Of a stretch of DNA of 64,000 nt, positions 47,401-58,760 are shown in pieces. A program made the position numbers and the translations under genes. Source of the stretch: Nyssa sinensis (taxonomy: Eukaryota > Streptophyta > Magnoliopsida > Cornales > Nyssaceae); assembly GCA_008638375.1 (NCBI GenBank), contig CM018031.1, positions 9,015,062 through 9,079,061 of the forward strand. Reading direction: 5' to 3'. Numbering within the stretch: the first letter of the stretch is position 1; each line of letters begins with the position of its first letter. The notes below the pieces were generated by a model that made no database searches, was not told where the DNA came from, and saw nothing but the letters and a program-made list of their open reading frames with translations.

Positions 47401-50400
47401 TGTGAAATATTCTTGTGGTTTCTCCTCTTCAAATTATTTGGTTAAGCCCTTCAACCTCCCCAACTCCCACTCCTAATCTTACCAACAGTATACTTCAGCA
47501 TTTACAGATATCTTTCGTTATCCTATAACACGGGTTTAGTTCTCTTGTTACTCTCTAAAATCTTAACCTCCTCAAGGTTTTATTTAGTCAAGCTGCGAAA
47601 TATTTTTGTGGTTTCTCCTGTTCAAATTATTTGGTTAAGGCCTTCAACCTCCCCAACTCCCACTCCTAATCATTCCAACAGTATACTTCAGCATTTACAC
47701 ATATCTTTCGTTATACTATAACACGGGTTTAGTTCTCTTGTTACTCTCTAAAATCTTAACCACGTCAAGGATTTATTTAGTCAAGCTGTGAAATATTCTT
47801 GTGGTTTCTCCTGTTCAAATTATTTGGTTATAGTTGTCTGTTTCTTGGGGTGCAGATTGCAGAATATGTGTTTGGAATGCTAGTGATGGTAGTTTGGTAC
47901 ATTCCTTGACCGGTCATAGTGAATCTGTAAGTGGAATTTAACCTTTTCAACCATATTATGCTAAAGTTTCTGAATTGATCATTAAAATGTTCATGTAAAG
48001 TTGAATTGAATGTGAATTTCTAGCCTCACATTGCTTAGTTCGGCCTGCTACTTGAGATCAACTTTTGTACTTCTTTTGGAAGTTCAATCTAGTATTATTT
48101 GAGAATCATAGCATTCATGTTGTATATGCTACTCGTCGTGCTCTTGACTGGCTATGGTCTGTTAATCTATTTTCTGCTGTTCTCTGGTTACTTGGATATG
48201 GTTCCTTTTCTCTGTTTGCGTCTATCTGTTAAAATTAAGTCCTCAATGCACATTTAAAACTTGACATTGTGTCTGATAGGGTTGAAATATATTGAAACAA
48301 AAAATCAGAACATATTCAGTCACTATTGATACTAGTTCAGGGTTTCATCCTTGCAACATCTTTACTTATTTCATGACCCTTGTTCTATGTTCACAGGATT
48401 CCTTGAGCTAATCTCTTCGTCAATACTTTCCAGTTGTGTACCATAATGCTAAAAACATTACTTCAGTCCCTAGTTCTCCACCGTTCAATTTGCCAGTTTT
48501 TGGATTTTTTTTTCTTCAGAACAGTATCTGCTTAAAACAGTATTTTGAACCTCATGGCTCCACCACGGAAAGAATTTTTCCCTTGGATTGTTCTTCCAAT
48601 ATTTTGGAAATGGAGTGATTTCTATATATTTTCTCATAAAGGTATTGGGTTTGAACCCTTTTTCCAATAGAGAAAACTTGATGTTATAGACTTTTAACAT
48701 GGCCCTCTGATCTTTTCTTCAACCTGATAGAAATGGAGCGATTTCTTTGTAATAAAGTATGCTATCAGCCTTAATCCCTTCCCTGATGGGCAGACCTTGA
48801 TGGATTTCTGATAACTAGATATGGGGTAGCAGTCATTTCTGCTTTGAAAACATGTGGTTGCAGGCTACAGATTTTGTGGCCAAAGTGGAGAAATGGTGGA
48901 TGAGTTACAGAGTCTTATCCGAGCTTTGTGCTGGCAAGGAAACTTGAGCTTTTGAAGGAAGACCTGGAGGAGTGGAATGTGGAGGACTTTTTTTTTTATC
49001 AGTAAATTAAAGTGTATTCATTAAAAGGGAGCCCGAGAAGGGCACACCCAAATGAACAAAAGAAGGGATAGACAACAATAATTAAGGCCTAAAATCCTCA
49101 AAAAAACCTTTGAAAGTATCTTAAGTACATATGATAATCTTCTTTCAACCAAAAGAAAAGCAAATGCAAAAAATGATTCTTCAAGTGCCAAATTGGAGAT
49201 TCTATTCCTTCAAAATCTTCTGATTCCTTTCCCTCCAAATGCATCAACTTATAAGCATATTGGAGCCATTTTCTATATGCGTCTTAAGTCTTTTCTTAAG
49301 CGCCCACATCTCCAGGCCAAGAAAACATCCTTCACCGATTTTGGCATCACCTAGCAAAAGCCAAACAAAGAAAAAAACCAGATTCCAAAGGTCCGTAGCC
49401 ATATTGCAATGAATCAAGAGATGGTCTGTTGTTTTCCTTTTTTCCCTTACACATTACATCTACTAGGTAACTGAAAACCTCACTTTTTGAGATTGTCCAC
49501 CATAAGAATTGCACCCCATGAGGCTGACTAACAAAAGAATGCAACTTTCTTTGGAATTCTTGATTTCCAAACAAGCTGCCAAGGGAACATCTTCTCTTCA
49601 TTCCCCATCAAATACCTGTAAAAAGATCTAACTATGAAGAAGCATGGTAGTGGGGAGGAAGGTATGGTATTCTAATGATGTACGACAGGTGTATAGGTGT
49701 GGGGTTTGGAAAGCTATCCAAAAAGGGGTGGTGGACTTCAGTGAGATAGTGGGCTTCAAGGTGGGTGGTGGTTCTAGGATCCGTTTTTGGCATGATCTCT
49801 CGTGCTGGGAAGGGAAGCTTAAAGATAGATTTCCTTCTTTATTTGCCATGGCATCCAAGAAGGAGGCCTTGGTGGCAGATTGTGGGGGGTGAGGTGGTTT
49901 GAAGTGCTTGTTTTTGTACGAATGTTCATGATTGGGAGGTGGGGGAGATGGAGGAAGCTAATGCCTGTGTTGGGTAGGTGTGTGGTGAGAAGGGAGATGG
50001 AGGATGCTATGGTTTGGAGGATGATAAGCAAAAGAGGTTTTAAGTAAGTCTTTTTACCGCTTTTTGATTGGGAGAAAGTAAGAGGTATTCTTGTGGCAAT
50101 AGATATGGAAGTCCAGAATTCCAAAGAAAATATAATTTTTTCTGCTAGTTGGCAGCTTGGGGGGCGATTCTCACTATGGATAATTTGAAGAAAAGGGATA
50201 CCATCTTCCTAGTTTTTGAAGCATGAACACTCTATATTGGCTCACGTATTTGTGTCAGACACCGACACTCTTAGACACTTCCTAGACATGTGTCAGACAG
50301 GCAAAAAGAGAGTGTCCAAATTATTATTATTATTTTTTTGAATTTCGGACACATTATGGACATGTTTGGAACACATTTTTTTTTATTCTTTGGATTTTTC

Positions 50401-53400
50401 CTCTTTTTCTCCTCTTCACCTTGGTTCTTTTCTGGTACATATATATACACACAGATATACATACATGTATATATATATATATATACACACACACTACATA
50501 TGTATATATGTTCTATGAAATAGTCAGTAAATTTGTTTTGAAATTTGAATTATGGATGTTGATGATTAAATAAAAAAGTTGTTGAATTTTTACTTAATGG
50601 CTTTATTATTTTAATATCTTAATAATATTTTTGTAATTTGTGTGTTTTTATATCAATTTTAATTGAAATCACGTTAGGTTTTTGTTATATAGTCATATAA
50701 AAAATCTATATAAATTCAATGTGTCTTTGATGTGGCCGTGTCTTATTTTTTCTAGAAATGATGTGTCTTTGTTTCCGTGTCGTGTCGTGTCGTATCCATG
50801 TCCAGTGTCCGTATCCGTGCTTCTTAGTTCCTTGTTGGTGTTGCATGTGTAAAGAGGAGGAGGATACTTCAAACCACCTTCTTGTTCATTATAGTGTGGC
50901 TCTTGATATTTGGAATATGGTGTTGGCTCTTTTTGGGCTTAGGTGGGTAATGTTGGCCTCTAAGAGGAAAGTTTTTTTTGAGTTGGAGAGCTAGTAGGAT
51001 GAGGAAAGAGCTAAAGAGTTTTTGGAGGATAGCACTATTATGTCTTGTGTGGTGTGGAAGGAGTGAAACCGGTGGATTTTTGAAGACAAGGAATTTTGTC
51101 AATGGACTCTTAAAAATTCCCTTTTGCATTTATGTTTTTTTTTTTGTTGGTGTAAAGTGGAATACCCTACATATTTAGATTCTTTTTTGTCTTTTTTGGG
51201 GGAGATGCCTTAATTTTTGTAGCCCCTCCTTGTTTTTGTACACGGGTTAGCCCTCCCTCGGGCTCCTTGTTTATTTATTTTTATTATTAAGAGTGTATTA
51301 TAAACAAGGAGCCTTATTTTACTGAAAAAAAAAGAAAAATAAATCTTTGGAGAATGGGTGAAGTTCTGTTTAGCATATGATTTTTTTTTAAGGACTCCCC
51401 CTATTTCTAAATATACATATTATGGTGAGAATTTTGTTCTTCTTCATACATATTTTGTTATTTTAGTAATTGCATTATTTAGCAAGAAGAGAAAGGCATA
51501 AGAATCGTCAAGTATTCTGGTGGTTATGTAATTTTTAGTTTCACGGTGATCTTGTTTTCAATTAACCTCCATGTGATTTAGTGTCAATGATACAATTTCG
51601 TATTGGATGATGTGCTACAAATACTGCTTAAAATTCTATGAATATCATGCAAATAGGAAACTAGCACCGAAAGTTATCAAATAATGAACAAGTTCATACA
51701 ACTAAGATACTAAAAATGTCCTACAAGTGTTATTTTTCTTGCATCACAAATGTGTAGATAATAGAGTAACATAAGGTTTAAATGTTAGACATCATTCATC
51801 ATAATATTACATCAGACGATGTATCCTTTCTATTATATGGGGAGCTGTTTTATAACCTGACATTCAAAAAACTATGCTTACAGTATTTAATCGATATCAG
51901 GCATGGTTAGATCTTTTGAAGTACTGGGACTTAACAAATATTTCCCAGCCATTCTTTCTCAAGTGACCCTGAAAATTGTATGAAATATTACTTATAATTA
52001 CATTCTTGCACCGTTTCTTGAACGATTCTGCCATTTGATTGCCCTGTAATAAGTCTATATGTTGCTAATATTTAAATGCTATTTAATTGAGCTCATATTT
52101 TGATCTGCAGTCTTCAACAAAGATCTTTCTCTTGTAATGAGTAGGGAAGAGTTTATCAAGTTTGAAAACAAAATATAGGGATTTTTTTTATGTACCAAGA
52201 TTGCCCTTGGCCAGTACAAGTTGGCTCAATGAAACCTTGTTCAGATATTTCACTTGAGAATAATATGTGTTGACGAACCTTTGAATTTGTTGAAAAGTTG
52301 TTTAAGGCAGAAATCTTTTTGGTTTATTGTCTATTGATGATCTTTTTGACATGCTTTCAGCTTGTTTGCCCTTCACTAAGCTACAGTTTAGTAGAATGGT
52401 GTCCATTTTTCATATCTTTATTGTTCTTGACACGCTAGGTCTTCTTGGTCAACAATATCTGATCTATCCAATTGTCTGCCATTTGAATTAAAATTTGATT
52501 TTATTGTGCTCTAATGGCTTATTGCTTTTGTCTTGTATCCTCGGCAGACCTATGTTTTGGATGTTCATCCTTTCAACCCTCGAATTGCTATGAGTGCTGG
52601 CTACGATGGGAAAACCATAGTGTGGGATGTAAGTTTCCTGTTCTTAAATTCATGCATGTAATTTTCTGGTTCTTATGTTTGTGTTGCTTTTGTTTTGTAT
52701 CCTCAGCAGACCTATGTTTATTGTTTGCTGAGTGTTTTGTGTACTGTTTCAGATATGGGAAGGCACACCTATCCGGATATATGAAATTGGACGCTTTAAG
52801 TTGGTTGATGGAAAGTTTTCTCCGTAAGTGATCCATAGTGTCCCACTTATTTTGTTTTTCTTTTCTTCCATGCTTTCAATTGAAAAGAAGAAAATTTATT
52901 GTCTGCTGTAGTCTCTTTATCAATGAAAAATGATATTTGGAGACATGTCTAATTGCCTTAGTACTATTTATTTTTAGTTCTATTTGTTCAAAATGCGGGT
53001 CTGTATTTTTTAGGATGTTTGGCTGCAATTTTCAAAACCACGTTTTGAAGTGGGGCCCACCAAATCCCATTTTCAAATGGAGTTTTAGAAAAGTTAGAAA
53101 AGCATGCTTCTCCAAACAGTTTTGGGTTTTTGCACATTACCCAGGTGAAAGAGGAATTTCACAGTGCAGAATAACTCTTACACGATTTTTACCAAACACC
53201 CAAATAACAAATTAATTATGCCATAATCAATTCCTCACAATCCATTTCCCAATAATCAATTCTTTAGAAGTCTTGATAAGACATGCTTTTTCTTTGTAAC
53301 ATAGGGATGGGACGTCAATTGTACTTTCAGATGATGTTGGACAAATTTATCTGCTTAACACAGGCCAAGGGGAGTCCCAGAAAGACTGCAAAATACGATC

Positions 53401-56400
53401 AGGTATGAGAAAAGTTTTGATTAAGTAAAGCAATTGGTTTTATCAGTAATTTAGCTTTAATGCAACTGCTACATGATGGTTGTGTGTGTGTAATATTTAC
53501 AACAGTTCTTTCTTGGGGATTATCGCCCTCTAATCCAGGACAGTCATGGAAATGTTCTCGATCAGGTTAGTTAACTATTCATTTTTACATCATTATACTT
53601 GGTGGGGTTTATCTCTTGTGCTTGTGGTTCGTATTTGTACGCCACAAGAAATGAATCAATGTCATTTTTTATATGCTACTATACTATCATTTTATGCTAA
53701 GTTTTAAATAGTGTAGTTTGAAAATTTAGGGACATTTTTATCTATTTTGAGATTTTTCCTCTCTTTTCTAGAATTAGTTATATTCATCTAAATTTGCAAC
53801 ATATACATGTAATTTGGGGAACTTGAGGTAATAAGGCACGGTACAAGCAATGCCTATGCATCATTGGGTGACTGATTTTTGGTCAAAGATCTTCTTTTAC
53901 CTTTATGTTATTCTATATTTAATAGCAGATCGATTTTACGTTTGATGCAGGAGACACAGCTTGCTCCGTATCGAAGGAATATGCAAGACCCTCTTTGTGA
54001 TCCAAGTATGTGTAGTCTGTACAGCTCCATTTATCTATAAGGTTTTCCTTCCTAAGTTAATTTTCTTATATAGAACGTTGTATCTATTTAATGGGAAATG
54101 CTAGGTATGATTCCATACCCAGAACCTTATCAGAGTATGTACCAGAAACGCCGGCTAGGTGCACTGGGTATTGAGTGGCGTCCTTCTTCCGTAAAATTTG
54201 CTATTGGCACGGATATTGGTTTGGGCCCAGATTTTCAGGTGTTACCACTGGCAGACTTGGATGGAGTGATTGAGCCACTACCAGAATTTATTGATGCCAT
54301 GTACTGGGAACCGGAAAATGATGTTATAAATGATGACACTGATTCGGAATATAATGTTGCTGAAGAATATTCAAGTGAAGGTGAGCAGGAAAGTTTAAGT
54401 GCCAGCTCTTCTAGTGATCCAGAATGCAGTGCAGAAGACAATAAGGTTGAACAGAGACATAAAGATGGCCTTCGCAGATCAAAGAGGAAAAAACATGAGG
54501 CAGGAGTAAGTGTTGTTTCCACAAATATCAATTCTCATTCTTGTTTGCACTGGTTTGGCATTGAATTTCATTTTTTCTTAGGTCGAGTTGATGACTTCTT
54601 CTGGGAGGCGTGTTAAGAGGAGGAATTTGGATGAGCATGATGACACCTCATCTAGGAGTAGAAGTGCTAAGAAATCAAAAAATGGTCGGAAAACTTTGAA
54701 GAGAAAGTCTTTTAAATTGAAGTCATTGAGACCTCAGCGAGCTTCTGCACGCAATGCTCTGAATCTTTTTTCTCAGATTACAGAAGCTTCTAAAGATGGA
54801 GAAGATGAAGGTGGTTCAGACGATGATTCATCAGAAAGCGAGTCAATGTTGCAAGATTCACACATTCAGAGCAAAGAATCCAATGGTAATTTGCGGAACG
54901 TGCAACAGATATACTCGATAGATGAACAAGCATCCTTTGGTTCTGAGGATGTAGTCAAGGCTCCCAAAATCCTTGAATCTCAGACAAATGCTGGAAACAG
55001 GAGGAGATTAGTCCTGAAGTTTTCACTTCGTGATTCTAAGAAATCTGTGCCTTCAGAAAACACCAGGACCCAATGTGAAAATCAGGCTGATTTAGCATCA
55101 GCTTCTCGACCAAAAGAAAACTTGATTGGTCTGAGCTCAGGGGATCCAGGGTCATCTTTTGCAAATGTGACTGATGTGAAGCTGTCTGAAAACAACAGAC
55201 CTACTACTAGCGATAGAGAAGAAGCTAAAAAGGTGGAGGGTCAATGGGAGGCTTCTTCAGATTACAAGGAGAGCAAAATCAGTTGGGGAGAGGTCAAATT
55301 ACGCACATCCAAGCGTATGAAATCAGAAAATCTCATGTCAACAGATGCATTTGCTGGATTTAGCTCAAATTTTGATGTCCACAGCGGAAACAAAAATAAT
55401 TTCAATGATTATGTTAAACCTGAGAATGAATATGGAAACTCCTACTCTGGTTCAGAAGTTCAAAATCATGGAGGTAAATTGTTAACTGAGGCTTACAGGG
55501 ATGACAAACAATTTGGAATTGGTGCATTAGAGGATAAGGATAGTGCACGAAACAAAGAGTTTTCTCCTCTTGAAGATGCACATAAATCTTCATTATGTGA
55601 TTCATTACCCCTGGATGACCAGCAGCAGGCAGACAGTGTGGCTGCAGTCTCTTGTAATGGAAATCTCAACAAAGGAGACCCGGATTGTTTTGGATCTGAT
55701 GCGTCCAGAGGTTATGACTTGGTTGTTAGCACAAATGAACTGAAAGAGAACCCTCCACCCAAACCAACCAAGTTAAGGATTAAATCGAAGAAGATTTTAG
55801 GGGACCCTAAAGGCCCTTTCAGACTAAAGATCGTCACCTCTGTGGATGTTCCGACTGGTGGTAGAGGTGATTTCACGTCTGAGAGTCCCTCAAGCCTGGA
55901 GCTCAATCCAGTTTCGGGACTACCTGAAGATGAGGAGAGCCCTGAATGGCGAAGTTCAATACAGAGATTGCATTCAGATTCTAACATGGAGAGGGAAAAT
56001 TCTGTTTATAAAAGGATAAAGTCAAATAGGGCTAGAACCAATCTAGAAGGTTATGGTGGTGATATGCGAGAGAGTACTTCAAAGGCCAGCAGCCATAATC
56101 ATGTTTCAGAACTTGAGTGCCCTGAAGCTACAACAGAAGCTATACGTAGAACAAGATCCATGGGGTTGAAGGCGACTTCGTGGGAGACCAATGCTGTGAA
56201 CCATAACTTTAGGGTGAGGGAGGAATGTAAATCAGTGGGTACATCACAAAGTTTAGAGAAGTCCTCGAAGAAAGCATTTGATCAGCTCCCATCGGAAGAT
56301 TGGACATCAGGTTCAAAAATGACACGATCTAGGTCCACTAGAAACAAGGACAGTAGCTATTATGATAACGACCCAAGTTCTTCAGCTGAAAGGAAGTCAC

Positions 56401-58535
56401 ATTATACACCAAAAAAATCAAATTGGCTAATGTTGTCAGAGCAGGAGGAGGGTTATCGCTATGTCCCTCAGCTAGGTGATGAAGTTGCCTACTTAAGACA
56501 GGTAAATCTACTCTGATTTTTCTTGATTAATGATTCTGAAACTTTATTTATCATTCCTTTGAGTATAAATTTCTTGAGTTACTGGTCTCAATGATTCCTG
56601 CTTGGTTTCTCAGGGCCACCAAGAGTATATAGAATCAAGTCATTCATCAATGAATGGTCCTTGGGTTTCAATTAAGGAAAACATCAGAGCTGTGGAATTT
56701 TGTTTGGTTGAAGGCCTTGATTATGCCACACTTCCAGGTTCTGGGGAGAGCTGTTGTAAACTCACACTTAAATTCATAGATACTTCTTCTAGTGTGTCCG
56801 GTAAAAGGTTTAAGATGACTCTACCTGATTTGATAAATTTCCCGGATTTCGTTGTTGAGAAGACTTGGTATGATGCTGCAATGAGGAGAAATTGGACCTC
56901 TAGGGATAAATGCATGGTGTGGTGGAGAGATGGTGTTGAAGAAGGTGGTAGTTGGTGGGAAGGTCGAATTATTTCATCGAAGGACAAATCTAGTGAGTTC
57001 CCTGGAAGTCCTTGGGAAAGATATATAATTCTTTATAAGAGTGATACAGAATCCCATCTGCATAGTCCTTGGGAACTACATGATCCTAAGAGTCAATGGG
57101 AGCCCCCCCATATTGATTCTAAGAGCCGAAATAAGCTGCTGTCTTCTTTCGCTAAATTACAGCAGTCAACAAGCAAAACCCAGGTTTTTCATTTCTCTCA
57201 TCTAATTTCCGCCTTTTGCTATGGTATTTGCATGTGAAGCTTCGGTATGTGATCTGAGGAGCTATAACAAACGGATGGAAGAATCAATGTTTTAATTGAA
57301 TCTATTGGTAATGTTGCAGGATATTTATGGAATTCTAAAAATGAAACAAGTTGCTCAGAAGTTGGATTTTGTAAACAGGTATTCTTTTTTCATAGTGTTT
57401 TCTTTTTAAACCTTCCTGGCCACATTTCTGGTGCTAGAAACTGCAGAAAGATGTGAAATAAGCTAGATTTGCTCGCAATAAAGTACAAGTCAGACAGTAT
57501 GTCAGTGTGCTATGAAAAGTCTAGTTATTTGTAATGCAGGTTCCTCTGTTAGGATGTCTTGTCTTCACCTGCTGATGGACTGCTTGCTAATGAATTGTGA
57601 TTACTGACGGCTAATCTAAGAAGCATGGACATGGACACAGATACGATACGACACGAATTTACAGACACGTTATTTCTAAAAAAAAAATAGGATATGGATA
57701 TGTAAGGAACATGTTGAATATATATATATATATATATATTATTTTATATGACCATTTAATAAGAATTTAACATTATTTCAATTGAAATTGACTTAAAAAT
57801 ACACAAATCATAGAAATATTATTAAGATATTAAATAACAAAGTCATTAAAAAAAATTTTAAGAACTTAATGTGTCTATAATTTAATCATCAACATCTATA
57901 ATTCAAGTTCCAAAAAAGAAAAAAAAAAAAACAGGGAAGGAGAAAAAGAGGAAGAAAAGAAAACATGTCTATAAAATGTCCGGGACGTGTCCGAGCATGC
58001 GCATGTCCGACAAGTGTTGGACATGGACACATGAGCTAAAATAGTGTCTGTGCTTCATAATTGTTAATAAATTGTCTTGCTGAAAAAGTTTTTAAAATGA
58101 AGATGAGATTAAATAAGTACAGGATACCAGGGCATGGCTGATTATGTTTGCTTGTTATCTAAGAACAAATTGGTTGTATTATTAAAATTATGCACTAAAT
58201 GCATTACCACATGCATGCTTCAACTTCAGGGTTGGAGTGTGTTATGCAGCCTTGCAAGGCTGCATGTAATTTGAAGTTAATTCACTGTTGGTCAAAAAAT
58301 ACTATTTTCAAGGAAGTTTCCTGATTTGTGTTTTTGCAGGTTTCCAGTTCCATTGTGTCCTGAAATAATCCAGGTGAGATTAGAAAATGATTACTATCGG
58401 AGCTTGGAGGCAGTGGAGCATGATGTAAGGGTGATGCTGTCAAATGCCCAAACCTACTTTGGGAAAAATGCAGAGTTTGCAACAAAGATGAAGCGCTTAA
58501 CAGATTGGTTTAATAGAACATTGTCAATGTCGTAA
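32338..58535 (+). CDS. Bromodomain and WD-repeat protein (BRWD family), 23 coding exons, one frameshift
   Basis: Coding exons: 32338-32693, 33725-33879, 34837-35076, 35447-35556, 35662-35739, 35823-35929, 41402-41496, 41584-41714, 41844-41947, 42024-42101, 42258-42336, 42542-42710, 47856-47926, 52548-52628, 52753-52823, 53305-53402, 53506-53565, 53951-54005, 54105-54505, 54582-56501, 56614-57183, 57320-57378, 58340-58535. All junctions are GT..AG and phase-consistent, giving about 1,760 residues. Domains: BRWD N-terminal helical region (about 30-110), eight or so WD repeats (about 235-660; e.g. LRGHRDAVYC, VKIWSME), a long acidic/basic linker (about 750-1480), a crypto-Tudor-like region (about 1570-1650: CMVWWRDG, GGSWWEGR, SPWERYIILY), then one bromodomain (about 1690-1755). 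Relatives (animal PHIP/BRWD, Arabidopsis At5g49430 and At2g47410) read histone marks in the nucleus and BRWDs can act as CUL4-DDB1 adaptors. Odd: an extra base at about 53388 in exon 17 shifts the frame and gives a stop at 53998-54000, so as written the product ends near residue 710. In this annotation exon numbering counts the 5'-UTR exon as 1. Confidence 0.93.
33143..33305. repeat. GAGGCG-rich dispersed-repeat remnant in a BRWD intron
   Basis: About 160 bp dense in GAGGCG and its complement CGCCTC, partly self-complementary (AGGCGATCGCCT is a perfect palindrome). This composition is typical of certain short non-autonomous plant transposons. Exact ends are not clear. Confidence 0.45.
36069..36129. 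mobile_element. Tiny LINE-tail insertion with 19-bp target duplication
   Basis: The 19-bp sequence CACTACATCAGTTATTATT occurs at 36069-36087 and again at 36111-36129. Between the copies are 23 bp ending GTTTTTTGATAAGT, the reverse of the AAAC-type tail seen on LINEs in this window. It is a near-empty, extremely 5'-truncated LINE insertion. Confidence 0.65.
36150..36460 (+). mobile_element. Solo-LTR-like remnant in BRWD intron
   Basis: The layout resembles a Copia-type LTR: repeated TTTAGGATTTGG-type motifs, a CCTATATAAAGG TATA region near 36310, then a CT-rich end reaching CCCCCCACATCA near 36455. No PBS, PPT or clear 5-bp duplication was found, so this is tentative. Confidence 0.35.
36569..36591 (+). 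repeat. G-run in BRWD intron
   Basis: A long guanine tract with single A and T breaks (GGGGAGGGGGG...GTGGGGGG). It could form a G-quadruplex in DNA or pre-mRNA, as it is on the sense strand. Confidence 0.7.
36592..38430. other. BRWD intron sequence, nothing defined
   Basis: AT-rich intron. A GTTTTTTGATAAGTAAGTAAT motif near 37912 is a LINE-tail-like scrap. No coding signal. Confidence 0.35.
38430..39400 (+). mobile_element. L1-type LINE 3' fragment in BRWD intron
   Basis: Plus-strand frames encode VWLPCFRRDFNDWELEEIVN, then the FLWKFFWHARAPSTVAFFVW and TMVWRTILLWTIFKSGDL region, then degenerate zinc-finger and tail sequence with stops. Order and motifs fit plant L1 C-termini. Same direction as the host gene. 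Confidence 0.82.
39700..40180 (+). mobile_element. RNase H-like (RVT_3) domain remnant
   Basis: The open frame from about 39750 contains LALLEGLGEVTSLGCHHCMI followed by EGDSNCVVKRV, the beta-strand and (I/V)EGDS motif of the RNase H domain found in plant LINE-derived sequences. It is probably a piece of a second LINE. Confidence 0.6.
40181..41266. other. BRWD intron sequence, nothing defined
   Basis: No recognisable coding or repeat feature apart from the hairpin that follows. Confidence 0.35.
41267..41326. repeat. 22-bp hairpin 75 nt before a BRWD exon
   Basis: Arms ATGTAATTATTTATTTATTT-GGG (41267-41289) and its reverse complement (41305-41326) differ by one base, with a 15-nt loop. They end 75 nt upstream of the exon at 41402, within the polypyrimidine/branch-site neighbourhood. 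Confidence 0.8.
43612..45088. mobile_element. PIF/Harbinger-type non-autonomous element
   Basis: The ends read GAGCAACTCCAAAGGGAGTT and, inverted, GAGCAACTCCAACGGGGAGT, with further GGGGTGCCA-type inner similarity. The 3-bp duplication TTA lies at 43609-43611 and 45089-45091. GAGCA(A/T)CTCC ends and a TTA/TAA duplication are typical of plant PIF/Harbinger elements. No transposase is present. The interior has three direct repeats of about 160 bp (ATAAGCTAAAATTAAAACAT at about 43958, 44127, 44282), a CAAATTT heptamer array (43853-43945), a TA microsatellite (44430-44462) and a perfect 18-bp hairpin (44851-44913). It lies in the intron between the exons at 42542 and 47856. Confidence 0.85.
44851..44913. 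repeat. Perfect 18-bp hairpin inside the PIF element
   Basis: GGTTGCAAAGAGCCGTTC at 44851-44868 is repeated as its exact reverse complement at 44896-44913, with a 27-nt loop. Confidence 0.9.
45092..47015. other. BRWD intron sequence, nothing defined
   Basis: Mixed-composition intron sequence. The block CTCTATTTCCTTTGTTGTTT occurs at both about 46803 and 46988, a small local duplication. Confidence 0.35.
47016..47280 (-). mobile_element. Small LINE fragment in BRWD intron
   Basis: A minus-strand frame encodes DDVMVWKISSRKQFVVHSFY, the connection segment that precedes the LINE zinc finger (D.W.W....G.FSV.S.Y pattern). About 80 codons survive. Confidence 0.65.
47296..47830. repeat. Three-copy tandem repeat, period 193 bp, before a BRWD exon
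   Basis: Copies start at 47296, 47489 and 47682, each with TATACTT(C/T)AGCATTTA(C/T)A; the third is partial (149 bp). The copies are more than 90% identical. The array ends 25 bp before the exon at 47856, so the acceptor region of this intron borders it directly. Confidence 0.9.
49007..49640 (-). mobile_element. Minus-strand LINE nested in the plus-strand LINE
   Basis: Begins on the plus strand with a poly(T) run and ATCAGTAAATTAAAG, the reverse of a LINE tail, then GGGAGCCCGAGAAGGG, the reverse of the CTTCTCGGGCTCCC 3' UTR motif. Minus-strand frames encode the zinc-finger neighbourhood (SLFGNQEFQRKLHSF, then DSLQYGYGPLESGF) in degraded form. Confidence 0.75.
50226..50825 (-). repeat. GACACG-rich dispersed repeat, copy 1 (inverted)
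   Basis: Ends rich in GTGTC/GACAC words close with GTATCCGTGCTTC. Internally it has a TA microsatellite and the block ATTATTAAGATATTAAA (as complement). The same layout recurs at 57617-58050 and 61985-62540. It splits the zinc-finger region of the surrounding LINE between residues that are adjacent in other LINEs, so its ends are well defined. Confidence 0.8.
51300..52540. other. BRWD intron sequence, nothing defined
   Basis: AT-rich intron with no coding or repeat signature that I can name. Confidence 0.35.
57617..58050 (+). repeat. GACACG-rich dispersed repeat, copy 2
   Basis: Starts AAGAAGCATGGACATGGACA, continues with GATACGATACGACACG, GTTGAATATATATA and AATATTATTAAGATATTAAA, and closes with GTGTCTGTGCTTC, the inverted form of its start. 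It lies in the intron between the BRWD exons at 57320 and 58340. Confidence 0.85.
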
Positions 58536-58760
58536 AAAAATCTTGGTATAGATTTAATTTTTTCAATTGCATTGATCCAGTTTTGTCAGAAATGAATTAT
58601 TATGTTGTTGTACTGAGGGGAAGTCCATGTACAGCAATTATTATCTTTTCAATCGTGACCATTATCAATGATACAAAGTGAGAGAGGAAGACTGGAAAAT
58701 AGTTGCTTTTGTTCCTCTGCATGTAATTGTGGCTGTGGCTGTTATAATTGAGGAATGTTT
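58536..58760 (+). other. BRWD 3' UTR
   Basis: Sequence following the stop codon at 58533-58535. I cannot point to one clear poly(A) signal. Confidence 0.4.

Larger units (their letters stand above)
48880..51260 (+). mobile_element. Plus-strand LINE, interrupted by two other elements
   Basis: The first segment (48880-49006) encodes SFVLARKLELLKEDLEEWN, the linker between the LINE endonuclease and RT. The second (about 49641-50225) encodes the post-RT region (VGGGSRIRFWHDLSCWEGKL) up to AAWGAILTMDNLKKRD. The third (50826-51260) resumes with the zinc finger CCMCKEEEDTSNHLLVHY and ALFGLRWVM and ends with the TACACGGGTTAG 3' UTR. The insertions between are a minus-strand LINE (49007-49640) and a GACACG-type repeat (50226-50825). 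The RT domain itself is missing. Confidence 0.8.

Noticed and set aside
47296..47830. CRISPR-like array
   Set aside because: Units are contiguous 193-bp duplicates without spacers, in a plant intron.
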